Of a stretch of DNA of 64,000 nt, positions 19,288-27,872 are shown one piece after another (positions within the stretch are counted from its first letter, which is position 1; every line of letters starts with the position of its first letter). Source of the stretch: Erythrobacter sp. AP23 (GTDB lineage: Bacteria > Pseudomonadota > Alphaproteobacteria > Sphingomonadales > Sphingomonadaceae); the NCBI RefSeq assembly GCF_001542855.1, contig NZ_LNBY01000001.1, forward strand, positions 124,001-188,000, written 5' to 3'. The position numbers were made by a program, and so were the translations under genes. The notes under the pieces are model-generated. The model had not been told where the DNA came from. It worked only from the letters and a program-made list of their open reading frames with translations, and did not search any database.

Positions 19288-20060
19288 GCAGTTTCTTCTA
19301 TCATCGCCACTGCACGAATCCAGCCCGCACTTGCGCGTTCGATCTTCACCGGGAAACAGCTGAAGGTGAAGCCGTGGTCGGGCAGGCTTTCGAGATTGGT
19401 CAGCTTCTCGATCTGGTAATAGGGGCGGATGCGACCGGCCTTGTGCCCTTCCCAGATGATCGAAGGGTCCTTCGTCTCAGCCCAGCGCTTGGCCGTGTGG
19501 CTGAAGGGCGCGTCCCAGCTCCAGGCATCGGTGCCGACGACCTCGACGCCGCGCTCGGTCAGCCACAGCGTTGCTTCTGCGCCCAGGCCGACGCCCTGAT
19601 CGGTGAAATTCTCGGTCCCGTAGACCGCGCCTGATTGCACCAGCACGATATCGAGCGGCTGGAGATCGTAGCCGATCGTGTCGAACGCCTGCTCGACCTC
19701 AATTGCGCTCACCACATGCCCGTGCGGTAGATGGCTGAAATCGAGCTTCACGCCGGGGCGGAAAAAGCGGTCGAGCGGGGCCTCGTCGATACTGGGCGCG
19801 GGCCGGGCGCCGCTATCGGTGGTCGAATGGTAGTGCCACGGCGCGTCCATGTGCGTGCCGTTATGCGTCGACAGCTCGAGCATCTCCACCGCCCAGCCTT
19901 CGCCGTCGGGCAGATCTTCCTTTTCCAACCCGGGAAAGAACATGGCAATCTGCTGCCAGGTGCTTTCGTGGGTCATGTAGGTGACTTTTGGCCGCATCAC
20001 CTCCGGATCGGAGACCACCTCGTTGGTGATCGGTATCGAAAGATCGATAAAACGCGTCAT
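19284..20060 (-). CDS. Cyclase family protein (kynurenine-formamidase-like hydrolase)
   Basis: A 258-aa metal-dependent hydrolase of the cyclase/KynB fold. The signature STHNGTHMDAPWHYH (HxGTHxDxPxH) holds the metal ligands, and FIDLSIPITNEV at the N-terminus and VEVVGTDAWSWD later are typical of the family. KynB hydrolyses N-formylkynurenine, but the longer length and lack of neighbouring kyn genes leave the substrate open. It starts 10 nt downstream of the aroB stop and runs into the small secreted protein gene. Confidence 0.8.
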   Translation of the reverse strand: MTRFIDLSIPITNEVVSDPEVMRPKVTYMTHESTWQQIAMFFPGLEKEDLPDGEGWAVEMLELSTHNGTHMDAPWHYHSTTDSGARPAPSIDEAPLDRFFRPGVKLDFSHLPHGHVVSAIEVEQAFDTIGYDLQPLDIVLVQSGAVYGTENFTDQGVGLGAEATLWLTERGVEVVGTDAWSWDAPFSHTAKRWAETKDPSIIWEGHKAGRIRPYYQIEKLTNLESLPDHGFTFSCFPVKIERASAGWIRAVAMIEETA

Positions 20061-20070
20061 CTGCGCGAGA

Positions 20071-21180
20071 CTAGTGCGCCTGCAGCTGCTCGTCGAGGAA
20101 GGCGGCAACATCGGACAGATCGACTTCGCGATCGAGATAGGCCGAGCCGATCCCCCGCAGCAGGACGAAGGGCAGTGTGCCCGCGTCCATCTTCTTGTCG
20201 TGGAGCATATGCGCGGTAAGCGCACGCCCGTCGCATTCGAGTGACAAAGCGGAGATTTCGGCAGGCAGGCCGGCAAGGTCGATCGCCTTGGTGATGCGTT
20301 CCGCCTGCGCTTCCGGCATTCGTCCGAGTCGTGCGGAATATCGGGCGGCCAGCACCATGCCGAGCGCGACGGCTTCGCCGTGGAGCAATCTTTCGGAAAA
20401 ACCGGTCTCGGCTTCCAATGCGTGGCCGAAAGTATGCCCGAGGTTGAGCAGCGCGCGGGTGCCGCTGGTTTCGCGCTCGTCCTCTGCCACGATCCGCGCC
20501 TTTGCCGCGACGCTGGTCGCCACCGCCTGTTCCAAGGTCTCCTTGTCGAGCGCGAGTATCGAATGGCCGCGCTCCTCGAGCCAGGCGAAGAAGTCGCTAT
20601 CGCCGAGAATACCGTATTTGAGCACTTCGGCATATCCTGCGCGCAATTCGCGTTGCGGGAGCGTGGACAGCGTGTCGAGGTCGACCAGGACCAGCGAAGG
20701 CTGGTGGAAGGCGCCAATGAGGTTCTTGCCCGCCGCGGTGTTGATAGCGGTCTTGCCGCCGACCGAACTGTCGACCTGTGCCAGCAGCGTGGTGGGTAGC
20801 TGGACGAAGCCGCAGCCGCGCTTGAGGATCGCGCAGGCGAAGCCGGTGAGGTCGCCGACCACCCCGCCGCCTAGTGCGAGCACATGGTCGCCGCGCTCCA
20901 CGCCCTGGGCGAGCAACCAGTCGGTCAGCTGCGCCAGGCTTTCCCAGCTTTTCGAGCCTTCGCCGGGAGCCACATCGTACCAGCGCGGTTCGATACCGGC
21001 CGATTGCAGCGAGCGGGCGAGAGCCTCACCCCAATTGTCCCGGGCATTGACGTCGGCCACGATGCAGACGTGATCCTTGCGCAGGTAGTCCTTCGCTTCT
21101 CCGGCGAGATTGGCCAGCAGGCTGGAACCGGCGCGCACTTCGTAGCTGCGGCCGGCCAATGCGACGGGAATTACAGCCAT
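20071..21180 (-). CDS. aroB: 3-dehydroquinate synthase
   Basis: A 369-aa NAD- and metal-dependent enzyme, second step of the shikimate pathway. Diagnostic stretches are LALGGGVVGDLTGFACAILKRG, VQLPTTLLAQVDSSVGGKTAIN, GYAEVLKYGILGD, NLGHTFGHALE and LLHGEAVALGMVLAAR, giving the substrate and metal ligands. Length is normal. The ATG at 21180 lies inside the end of aroK (10-nt overlap), the standard aroK-aroB arrangement. Confidence 0.96.
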   Translation of the reverse strand: MAVIPVALAGRSYEVRAGSSLLANLAGEAKDYLRKDHVCIVADVNARDNWGEALARSLQSAGIEPRWYDVAPGEGSKSWESLAQLTDWLLAQGVERGDHVLALGGGVVGDLTGFACAILKRGCGFVQLPTTLLAQVDSSVGGKTAINTAAGKNLIGAFHQPSLVLVDLDTLSTLPQRELRAGYAEVLKYGILGDSDFFAWLEERGHSILALDKETLEQAVATSVAAKARIVAEDERETSGTRALLNLGHTFGHALEAETGFSERLLHGEAVALGMVLAARYSARLGRMPEAQAERITKAIDLAGLPAEISALSLECDGRALTAHMLHDKKMDAGTLPFVLLRGIGSAYLDREVDLSDVAAFLDEQLQAH

Positions 21181-21737
21181 GTGTCGATCGCCTCCAGAAT
21201 GCGTTGCGCGGTCTGGGCATGCGGGCCATCGTCGGTGACCACGTGGATTTGCGCCTCGGCATAGGCAGCGCCTCGCTTGTCCTTCAGTTCCGTCAGGATT
21301 TCGCGCGGGTTTCCCTGTTGCAGAAGCGGACGGTTGTCGCGGCGCGCAGTCCGCTCCACCAGCGTATCGATGTCGCAATCGAGCCAGACCGCGATCGCGC
21401 GCTCGACAATCAGGGCTCTCGTCTCCAGATCGACGAATGCGCCGCCGCCGGTGGCGATGACTCCATGCGCCTCGTCCATCAACCGGGCGATCACCCGACG
21501 CTCGCCATCGCGGAAATAGGCCTCGCCATGGGCATCGAAAATCTCGCTTACCGTCCGGTCGGCAGCACGCTCGATCTCGTCGTCGACATCGACGAAGTCG
21601 GTTTGCAGCATGGCCGCAAGCCGTCGGCCGACGGTCGATTTTCCGACGCCCATCAGGCCGACCAGTACCACCGGACGGTCGATCCGCTCCGCGATTTTCC
21701 CGATCTGAGCCGGGGTGAGGCCGATTGCATGGGTCAT
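21171..21737 (-). CDS. aroK: Shikimate kinase
   Basis: A 188-aa P-loop kinase that phosphorylates shikimate at the 3-hydroxyl. It has the Walker A motif GLMGVGKSTVGRRLA, the substrate motif FVDVDDEIERAADRTVSEIF, EAYFRDGERRV, ATGGGAFVD and the lid arginine segment RDNRPLLQQG. The ATG at 21737 gives a normal-length protein. It is divergent from the 44-aa gene at 21813, only 75 nt away. Confidence 0.95.
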   Translation of the reverse strand: MTHAIGLTPAQIGKIAERIDRPVVLVGLMGVGKSTVGRRLAAMLQTDFVDVDDEIERAADRTVSEIFDAHGEAYFRDGERRVIARLMDEAHGVIATGGGAFVDLETRALIVERAIAVWLDCDIDTLVERTARRDNRPLLQQGNPREILTELKDKRGAAYAEAQIHVVTDDGPHAQTAQRILEAIDTWL

Positions 21738-21812
21738 TGCCGCCGTGCCTAGAACTGGGCTAGGGAGCGGGCAAGGTATCAGCACTTGAAGCGGGACGCG
21801 AAAAACTTGGCG

Positions 21813-21947
21813 ATGAGCGGAAAACGGATCGGAGCTATTCTGACTTTGCTCTTCGTGGTGTTGATCGTTGCGGCGCTGATCCATGGTGGTGAAGAGCCGC
21901 TGCACCCGATCGAACAGGCAGTCGAAATGCCGGAGAACGTGCGATGA
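21813..21947 (+). CDS. 44-aa single-pass membrane protein
   Basis: MSGKRIGAILTLL opens a single hydrophobic helix (about 6-24), followed by a short acidic tail (EEPLHPIEQAVEMPENVR). The positive N-terminus suggests a cytoplasmic amino end. Its TGA overlaps the ATG of the 618-aa gene (ATGA), so the pair is probably translationally coupled and may form one envelope unit. No family is recognised. Confidence 0.65.
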   Translation: MSGKRIGAILTLLFVVLIVAALIHGGEEPLHPIEQAVEMPENVR

Positions 21948-23800
21948 AATCGGCCTGGCTGGTCGGCGGCGCGGCCCTCGCGCTTACTTCGGCGGTGGTG
22001 TTTGCGCAGGACGCTCCGGTCGACCTGCTGCCTCCGGGATTCGACGACCCGGCACCCGCTCCGACCCCGACGCCGCGAGCCACACGGGCGCCTGCTGCGA
22101 CGCCGACACAAGCCGCCCAACCGAATGCACCGCAACCAACGGCCACGCAATCGGGCGAGATAGTGCAGCCACTCCCCACGCAGCCATCCGTGCCGAGCGC
22201 CGACCTCGATTTGTCCGATTTGCCGACGCTCGAAGAGCTCGAGGCGATGTCGACCGATGAACTCGACGAGCTGCTCGGCCTGAAACCCAAATACGACATT
22301 CCTCCCGCTGCGCGGCGATCGACCGAGCGGATCGGGGTTCTCGGGGGCGGGGAGGGCGGATTGCCTTCGGCCTCGCTGGCGCTCCAGCCCGCAGACCTGG
22401 TCCGGGCAGTGCTGGCGGGGACCACGCGACCGATGGTCTCGCGCTGGGGACACATCCTGCTGCGCCGCGCGCTCGCGAGCAGGCTGGCGGCGCCGCAAGG
22501 AATGGACCCGGTCGAATTCGCGACCCTGCGCGCCGATGTGCTCAATGCCATGGGTGAGCACGTCGTAGCGCGTGCGCTGGTTCAGGACGTCGATACGGCG
22601 AATTATTCGCCCGCGCTCGCGAATGCGGCGATTGCGGCTTATATCGGTACTTCGGATATCGTCGGCGCTTGTCCGGCGGTCCGCCTGGTCGACGCGGAGC
22701 GCGATGACACCGAATGGCAGATGCTGGCGGGAATCTGCAACGCCTTCGCGGGCGAGGAGACCCGCGCGCAGAACGATTTGCGTCGCCTGCTCAACCGCAC
22801 CGAGGACGATCGCATCGATGTCCTTCTGGCGCAGCGATTCGCCGGTTCGGCCGGACGCGGTCGCCGGGCAGTCACCATCGAATGGGACGGCACGGGGGCG
22901 ATCACCCCCTGGCGGTTCGCGCTAGCCAATTCGCTGGGAGAGCCGATTCCCGACGACCTGCTCGACGAGGCGGGAGCGGAGGTGCTGCGTAACGCGGCGA
23001 TCACGCCCGCCTTGGCACCCGTCCAGCGCGCCGCTGCCGCGGATATCGCGGGGGCGGGCGGGATATTGTCGGCCGCGGCGATGGTCGATCTTTACAGCCA
23101 GATCTTTGCCGAACAGGAGGCGGAGGGCGATCCCGCATTGACGGCATCGCGCTTGCGCGAGGCCTATGTGGGCTCTGATCCGGCGCAGCGTCTCGCGGCA
23201 ATTCGCGATATCTGGTCGGGGGGCGGGGACTTTTCCTATGGCCGCCAAGTGCTCACCGCTTACGCTGCCGCGCGCATGCCGGTCAGTGGCGATTTTGCCG
23301 ACGATGCGGGCGGGCTGATCGCTTCCATGCTGACTGCCGGACTCGACCGCGATGCGCTGCGCTGGGCGGGCGAAGTCGATGCCGGCAGCCTGGCGTGGGG
23401 TCTTCTCGCACTGGCCGATCCCGATGGCACTGAAACGATCACCGATGGCGAGCTCGACGCATTCGTCGACGACGACGGTTCTGCGGGGCAGCACAAGTCA
23501 CGCATGTTGCTCGCCGGGCTGGCAGGCCTCGGGCGCGTCGAGAGCGCGGAAATCGCGGAATACAGCGACCGGCTGGGCATCACCCTGTCTGCGCAGACTC
23601 GCTGGACGCGGATGATCGAGCGCGCGGCGGAGGCCGGTAATCCGACGCTGGTCGCCATGTTGGCAGGGCTCGGAATGCAGGGATCGGATTGGGAACAGAT
23701 GACCGCGCGCCACCTCTACCACATCGTATCGGCCTTGCGCAGCGTGGGGCTCGAAGCCGAAGCTCGAATGATCGCCGCGGAGGCGGTCGCACGCGCCTGA
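21944..23800 (+). CDS. Large exported alpha-helical protein, function unknown
   Basis: A 618-aa protein with a signal peptide (MKSAWLVGGAALALTSAVVFAQ, cleaved near 22). A Pro/Thr/Ala-rich linker follows (about 30-88), then an acidic helix with LSDLPTLEELEAMSTDELDELLGL. The remaining 480 residues are a helical region with Ala- and Leu-rich repeats that looks like a solenoid (SEL1/TPR-like in texture, without a clear motif). Two cysteines (VGACPAVR, GICNAF) may form a disulfide. It sits between a coupled 44-aa membrane protein and xerD, so it may act at the envelope during growth or division. That role is inference only. Confidence 0.7.
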   Translation: MKSAWLVGGAALALTSAVVFAQDAPVDLLPPGFDDPAPAPTPTPRATRAPAATPTQAAQPNAPQPTATQSGEIVQPLPTQPSVPSADLDLSDLPTLEELEAMSTDELDELLGLKPKYDIPPAARRSTERIGVLGGGEGGLPSASLALQPADLVRAVLAGTTRPMVSRWGHILLRRALASRLAAPQGMDPVEFATLRADVLNAMGEHVVARALVQDVDTANYSPALANAAIAAYIGTSDIVGACPAVRLVDAERDDTEWQMLAGICNAFAGEETRAQNDLRRLLNRTEDDRIDVLLAQRFAGSAGRGRRAVTIEWDGTGAITPWRFALANSLGEPIPDDLLDEAGAEVLRNAAITPALAPVQRAAAADIAGAGGILSAAAMVDLYSQIFAEQEAEGDPALTASRLREAYVGSDPAQRLAAIRDIWSGGGDFSYGRQVLTAYAAARMPVSGDFADDAGGLIASMLTAGLDRDALRWAGEVDAGSLAWGLLALADPDGTETITDGELDAFVDDDGSAGQHKSRMLLAGLAGLGRVESAEIAEYSDRLGITLSAQTRWTRMIERAAEAGNPTLVAMLAGLGMQGSDWEQMTARHLYHIVSALRSVGLEAEARMIAAEAVARA

Positions 23801-23801
23801 C

Positions 23802-24692
23802 GTGAGCACCCCGGGGTCATCGATCGCCGATTTCCTTGCCATGCTTGCCGCCGAGCGGGGAGCAGCGCGCAATACCATTCTCGCCTACGGACGAGATCTG
23901 GAGCAGGCTCAGGAGATGATCGGAGGCCAGCTCGACGTGGCCAGTCCCGCGCAACTGGCCAGGCTCGGCCAAGGGTGGTCCTCGCTTGCGCCATCGACGC
24001 TGGCGCGCAAGATTTCGGCGCTGCGGCAGTATTTCGGCTTTCTTGTCGACGAGGGTCTGCGCGAGGATGACCCGACCCATACGCTGCCGCGGCCGGCGAC
24101 GCGGCGCCCCCTGCCCAAAATCCTCTCGCACGCCGAAGTGGAGATGTTGTTCGCCACGGTCGAGGACGAGGCCAGCGGCGATTCCCCGGCTGCCGTGCGG
24201 CTGCTGACATTGCTGGAAATGCTCTATGGCTCGGGCCTGCGTGCGACCGAGCTCGTCTCGCTCCCGGTCTCGGCAGTGCCGCGCGACGTCCCTTTCCTGA
24301 CCGTGACCGGCAAGGGGGGGCAGGCGCGAATGGTGCCGGTTAGCCAGCGGGCGGGCAAGGCTCTCCAGCGCTGGTTGGCCCTGAGGCCGGGGGATTCCCC
24401 GTGGCTGTTCCCGTCGCGCAACGGCCATATTTCGCGCGTGCGGCTGTTCCAGCTTCTCAAGGACCTGGCGGTCCGTGCCGATCTGCCGCCGGAAAAGATC
24501 AGTCCACACGTGTTGCGCCATGCCTTCGCCACTCACTTGCTCGAAGGCGGCGCGGACCTTCGCGCGCTACAGACACTGCTCGGCCATGCCGATATCTCGA
24601 CCACGCAAATCTACACCCATGTCGATGCGGAGCGGTTGGTAAGGCTGGTCAACGAAAGGCATCCGCTTGCGCGCAGGCGGAGTTCGGACTAG
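23802..24692 (+). CDS. xerD: Tyrosine recombinase XerD
   Basis: A 296-aa site-specific recombinase of the XerCD pair that resolves chromosome dimers at dif. A SAM-like N-terminal domain is followed by the catalytic domain with EMLYGSGLRATELVSL (first Arg), VTGKGGQARMVPVS (Lys), HVLRHAFATHLLEGGADLR (H-x-x-R) and the nucleophile in STTQIYTHV. Length is exactly that of XerD. The GTG start lies one base after the previous stop. The housekeeping size and setting argue against a phage or island integrase. Confidence 0.92.
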   Translation: MSTPGSSIADFLAMLAAERGAARNTILAYGRDLEQAQEMIGGQLDVASPAQLARLGQGWSSLAPSTLARKISALRQYFGFLVDEGLREDDPTHTLPRPATRRPLPKILSHAEVEMLFATVEDEASGDSPAAVRLLTLLEMLYGSGLRATELVSLPVSAVPRDVPFLTVTGKGGQARMVPVSQRAGKALQRWLALRPGDSPWLFPSRNGHISRVRLFQLLKDLAVRADLPPEKISPHVLRHAFATHLLEGGADLRALQTLLGHADISTTQIYTHVDAERLVRLVNERHPLARRRSSD

Positions 24693-24701
24693 CGCGAGCG
24701 C

Positions 24702-25646
24702 ATGATTTCCTATCTCGAATTCGAGAAGCCGGTTGCCGAGCTCGAACAGCGCATCGCCGAGCTGCGCAATGCGGCCGAGGGCGACGACGTCGATATCTCG
24801 AACGAACTCCGGCGGCTCGAACTCAAGAGCGCCAATCTCCTCGCGAGCACGTACGAATCGCTCACGCCGTGGCAGAAAACGCAGGTTGCCAGGCATCCCT
24901 CGCGACCGCATTTCCGCGACTATGTCGAACAGGCATTCGAGGAATTCGTGCCGCTCGGCGGTGATCGCTGCTATGGTGACGATGAGGCGATCCTAGGCGG
25001 TTTCGCCAAGCTGGACGGGCGCAAGGTCGTGCTGATCGGGCACGAAAAGGGCAACGATACCGCGAGCCGAATCCGGCACAATTTCGGCATGGGCAAGCCC
25101 GAGGGCTATCGCAAGGCGATCCGCCTTATGGAATTGGCCGGGCGCTTCGGCCTGCCGGTAGTGACGCTGGTGGATACGTCGGGAGCCTTCCCGGGAGTCG
25201 AAGCCGAGGAACGCGGGCAGGCGGAAGCCATCGCGCGCTCGACCGAGGCCTGCCTCGCGCTTCCGGTACCCATGGTCGCTGCGATCGTGGGCGAGGGTGG
25301 TTCGGGCGGCGCTGTCGCGCTGGCGAGCGCCGAACGCGTGCTGATGATGGAGCATGCGGTCTATTCGGTGATTTCGCCCGAAGGCTGCGCCTCGATCCTG
25401 TGGCGCACGGCCGAGAAGGCACCCGATGCTGCGGAGGCCATGAAGGTTACTGCACAAGACCTTGAAAAGCTTGGTGTGATCGATCGGATCGTGGCCGAAC
25501 CCGTCGGTGGCGCGCATCGCGATCCACGCCTTGCGGCGAGCACGCTCGGTACGGCCATCGCGGAGGAACTCGACAAGCTTTCCCGCTTTGCGCCGCACGA
25601 ACTCAAGCGCCTGCGCGAAGAGCGCTTTTTGGCAATGGCCGGGTAA
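24702..25646 (+). CDS. accA: Acetyl-CoA carboxylase carboxyltransferase subunit alpha
   Basis: A 314-aa subunit that, with AccD, transfers the carboxyl group to acetyl-CoA for fatty acid synthesis. FEKPVAELEQRIAELR at the N-terminus, HPSRPHFRDYVEQAF, GHEKGNDTASRIRHNFGMGK, TLVDTSGAFPGVEAEERGQ and GEGGSGGAVALASAERV are characteristic. The start is 9 nt after xerD, so both are probably in one transcript. Confidence 0.96.
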   Translation: MISYLEFEKPVAELEQRIAELRNAAEGDDVDISNELRRLELKSANLLASTYESLTPWQKTQVARHPSRPHFRDYVEQAFEEFVPLGGDRCYGDDEAILGGFAKLDGRKVVLIGHEKGNDTASRIRHNFGMGKPEGYRKAIRLMELAGRFGLPVVTLVDTSGAFPGVEAEERGQAEAIARSTEACLALPVPMVAAIVGEGGSGGAVALASAERVLMMEHAVYSVISPEGCASILWRTAEKAPDAAEAMKVTAQDLEKLGVIDRIVAEPVGGAHRDPRLAASTLGTAIAEELDKLSRFAPHELKRLREERFLAMAG

Positions 25647-25772
25647 CGCCCTTCGCACGGCAGCCGGGAACAAACCCGTACCTGCTCAGGTTCTCCCTAG
25701 CGTAAATGAACACAGCCGTGCGGGTCGCATGACGCCGGCTCGCGCGCGCCGGATCTTTCGGGGAGAACCCTT

Positions 25773-27251
25773 ATGTCGCGCACCAAGCTTGCCGCCGCCG
25801 CATCCGTTTCCGCACTCTCGCTGGCCCTCTCGGGCTGTATGGGCGGAGGCGACATTCCCAGCGCTTCTGCGCCGATCACGCAGAGCGAGGCGCAGATGGG
25901 CGCCGAAGCGCATCCACAATTGCTCTCCGAATTCGGCGGCGCGATGACTGGTAGTCACGCGCAATATGTCGAGCAAGTCGGCAAGAACATCGCGGTCCAG
26001 TCCGGCCTAGGCAATGCCCGCGAATCCTTCACCGTGTCGCTGCTCAACAGTCCGGTGAACAACGCTTTCGCGATACCCGGAGGGTATGTCTATACCACGC
26101 GCCAGCTGGTCGCCTTGATGAATAACGAGGCGGAACTGGCCGGCGTGCTTGGCCACGAGGTAGGCCATGTCGCCGCACGCCATTCGCAGCGCAGACAGGC
26201 CGCCGCCCAACGTAATACCTTGCTGGGCGCTGCGGGTGCCATCCTGTCGGGAATCCTCCTCGGCAATAGTGGTCTCGGCCAGCAGCTCGGCCAGGCGGCA
26301 CTGCAGGGCTCGCAGCTGCTCACACTGAAATTCTCGCGCAGCCAGGAACTGGAGGCCGATGAACTCGGCATTCGCTACCTCAACAGCGCGGGTTACGATC
26401 CGCGCGCGATGGCCACGGTGCTGCAGAGCCTTGCCTTGCAGAACGCGCTCGATGCACGGGTGCAAGGCCGCGACAATGCGCGCATTCCCGAATGGGCTTC
26501 CACCCATCCCGATCCAGCCAGCCGCGTGCAAACCGCTCTCGCGACAGCACGGGCCACGGGTGTTACCGGCGGGATAACCAATCGCGACACCTTCCTGACG
26601 CGCATCGACGGTCTCACCTATGGCGACGATCCGTCGCAGGGCGTCGTCGAAGGCCGCAATTTCATCCATCCGGATCTGCGCCTGGCCTTCACCGTACCGC
26701 AGGGCTTCTACATGATGAACGGCACGCGCGCGGTCACTATCAACGGGCAAAGCGGGCAGGCGCAGTTCACGCTCGGCCCCTACAACAACAATCTCGATAG
26801 CTATGTGGCCAGTGTTTTCGCGGGCGTCAGCAATCAGCAGCAGATCCGTCCGCAGACGATCCAGAGGACGACGGTCAACGGGCTGCCGGCTGCCTATGGC
26901 ACCGCGCGGGTCAATTCGAACAATGGCCAGGTCGACGTGACGGTTTTCGCCTATGAGTTTTCCAACGACCGGGCCTATCACTTCCTCGCGATCACCCCGG
27001 CGGGACGGGCCTCGACCTTCAATCAGATGTTCGCATCGATGCGGCGGATCGATGCCCAGGCTGCGGCGAATGTGATTCCGCGGGTGATCGATGTCGTCAC
27101 GGTTCGCAGCGGCGATACGGTCAATTCGCTGGCGCGCCGGATGGCCTATAGCGACAACCAGGTCGAGCGATTCCGCGTACTCAACGGCCTTACTTCGAAT
27201 GAAGGCGTCCGAGCTGGCCAGAAAGTGAAGATCGTGGTCAGGGGAAGTTGA
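25773..27251 (+). CDS. M48 family metalloprotease lipoprotein with C-terminal LysM domain
   Basis: A 492-aa envelope protease. The signal ends in a lipobox (LALSGCMGGG), so the mature protein is probably outer-membrane anchored. The zinc motif is HEVGHVAARH (His128, His132) with a third ligand in QELEADELG. YVYTTRQLVALMNNEAELAGVLG is typical of BepA/LoiP-like chaperone-proteases that check outer membrane assembly. The C-terminal residues from about 445 (VRSGDTVNSLARRM... LNGLTSNEGVRAGQKVKIV) form a LysM domain that would bind peptidoglycan, an addition absent from E. coli BepA. A terminator follows. Confidence 0.88.
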   Translation: MSRTKLAAAASVSALSLALSGCMGGGDIPSASAPITQSEAQMGAEAHPQLLSEFGGAMTGSHAQYVEQVGKNIAVQSGLGNARESFTVSLLNSPVNNAFAIPGGYVYTTRQLVALMNNEAELAGVLGHEVGHVAARHSQRRQAAAQRNTLLGAAGAILSGILLGNSGLGQQLGQAALQGSQLLTLKFSRSQELEADELGIRYLNSAGYDPRAMATVLQSLALQNALDARVQGRDNARIPEWASTHPDPASRVQTALATARATGVTGGITNRDTFLTRIDGLTYGDDPSQGVVEGRNFIHPDLRLAFTVPQGFYMMNGTRAVTINGQSGQAQFTLGPYNNNLDSYVASVFAGVSNQQQIRPQTIQRTTVNGLPAAYGTARVNSNNGQVDVTVFAYEFSNDRAYHFLAITPAGRASTFNQMFASMRRIDAQAAANVIPRVIDVVTVRSGDTVNSLARRMAYSDNQVERFRVLNGLTSNEGVRAGQKVKIVVRGS

Positions 27252-27280
27252 GGCCTCGCGCAGCCGTATTGCGCAAAAGA

Positions 27281-27311
27281 AAAGGGCGGCGGGATCGACC
27301 CGCCGCCCTTT
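27281..27311. terminator. Bidirectional rho-independent terminator
   Basis: AAAGGGCGGCGGG pairs perfectly with CCCGCCGCCCTTT around a 5-nt loop. An A-tract precedes it and a T-tract follows, so it can end both the M48 protease transcript (plus) and the Flp pilin transcript (minus). Confidence 0.9.
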
Positions 27312-27336
27312 CTATTTAATCTGGATTAGAGGCTTA

Positions 27337-27501
27337 TCAGCCGCTCATCGTGGTGGTGACCTTGTTGAAGGTCGTGCTCAGTTCGTTGCCGAGGCTCTGC
27401 ATCGCGGTGATCGCAGCAACGGCGATCAGCGCGGCGATGAGGCCATATTCGATGGCGGTTGCGCCTTCTTCGTCACGGCGCAGCTTGCGGAAGAATTTCA
27501 T
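27337..27501 (-). CDS. Flp family type IVb pilin
   Basis: A 54-aa prepilin. The short basic leader MKFFRKLRRDEEG ends at a prepilin peptidase site, followed by ATAIEYGLIAALIAVAAITA, the class IVb pilin helix with the conserved Glu and Tyr. AGGAGA lies just upstream. Flp pilins are assembled by the Tad machinery into thin adhesive pili; none of those genes is in this window. A second pilin gene lies upstream on the same strand. Confidence 0.88.
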   Translation of the reverse strand: MKFFRKLRRDEEGATAIEYGLIAALIAVAAITAMQSLGNELSTTFNKVTTTMSG

Positions 27502-27624
27502 GTCTCGTCTCCTGGTTCAGTCTTCGTACCCGGCTCGCTCCGAAACAATGGTGCGAGCAACTTCACATTTTGCATGGGATAGGTTGAGAAAGTCCTAACC
27601 GCTCCCTGCCACCCCTTGGTCCCC

Positions 27625-27804
27625 TCAGCTGCCGGAACTCCCGACCACAGCCGTTGCGACATCCGACCACATGTCCGTGGTCACCGTGGCGAACGTCTGA
27701 ATTGCACCCACCATGGCGAGAAAAACCAGAGCGAGGATCAGCCCGTATTCGACGGCAGTGGCTCCGCGTGTGTCGCGTCCCAGTTCGCGCAGGAATTTGA
27801 CCAT
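27625..27804 (-). CDS. Second Flp family type IVb pilin
   Basis: A 59-aa prepilin with leader MVKFLRELGRDTRG and mature start ATAVEYGLILALVFLAMVGA, again keeping the Glu/Tyr pair. The tail (TFATVTTDMWSDVATAVVGSS) differs from that of the first pilin, so the two are diverged paralogues and not a recent duplication. The 123-nt gap between them may hold a separate promoter for the downstream copy. The start is the ATG at 27804; another ATG 15 nt upstream is less likely. Confidence 0.85.
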   Translation of the reverse strand: MVKFLRELGRDTRGATAVEYGLILALVFLAMVGAIQTFATVTTDMWSDVATAVVGSSGS

Positions 27805-27872
27805 CTGTCGTTGCCCCAATCGTCACTTGTCTAAGCTGACATTGGGGGATTACGGCAAACCGGGTTAAAGAA

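Noticed and set aside
23802..24692. Mobile-element integrase
   Set aside because: Length, motifs and placement between core genes identify XerD; there are no attachment repeats or cargo genes.
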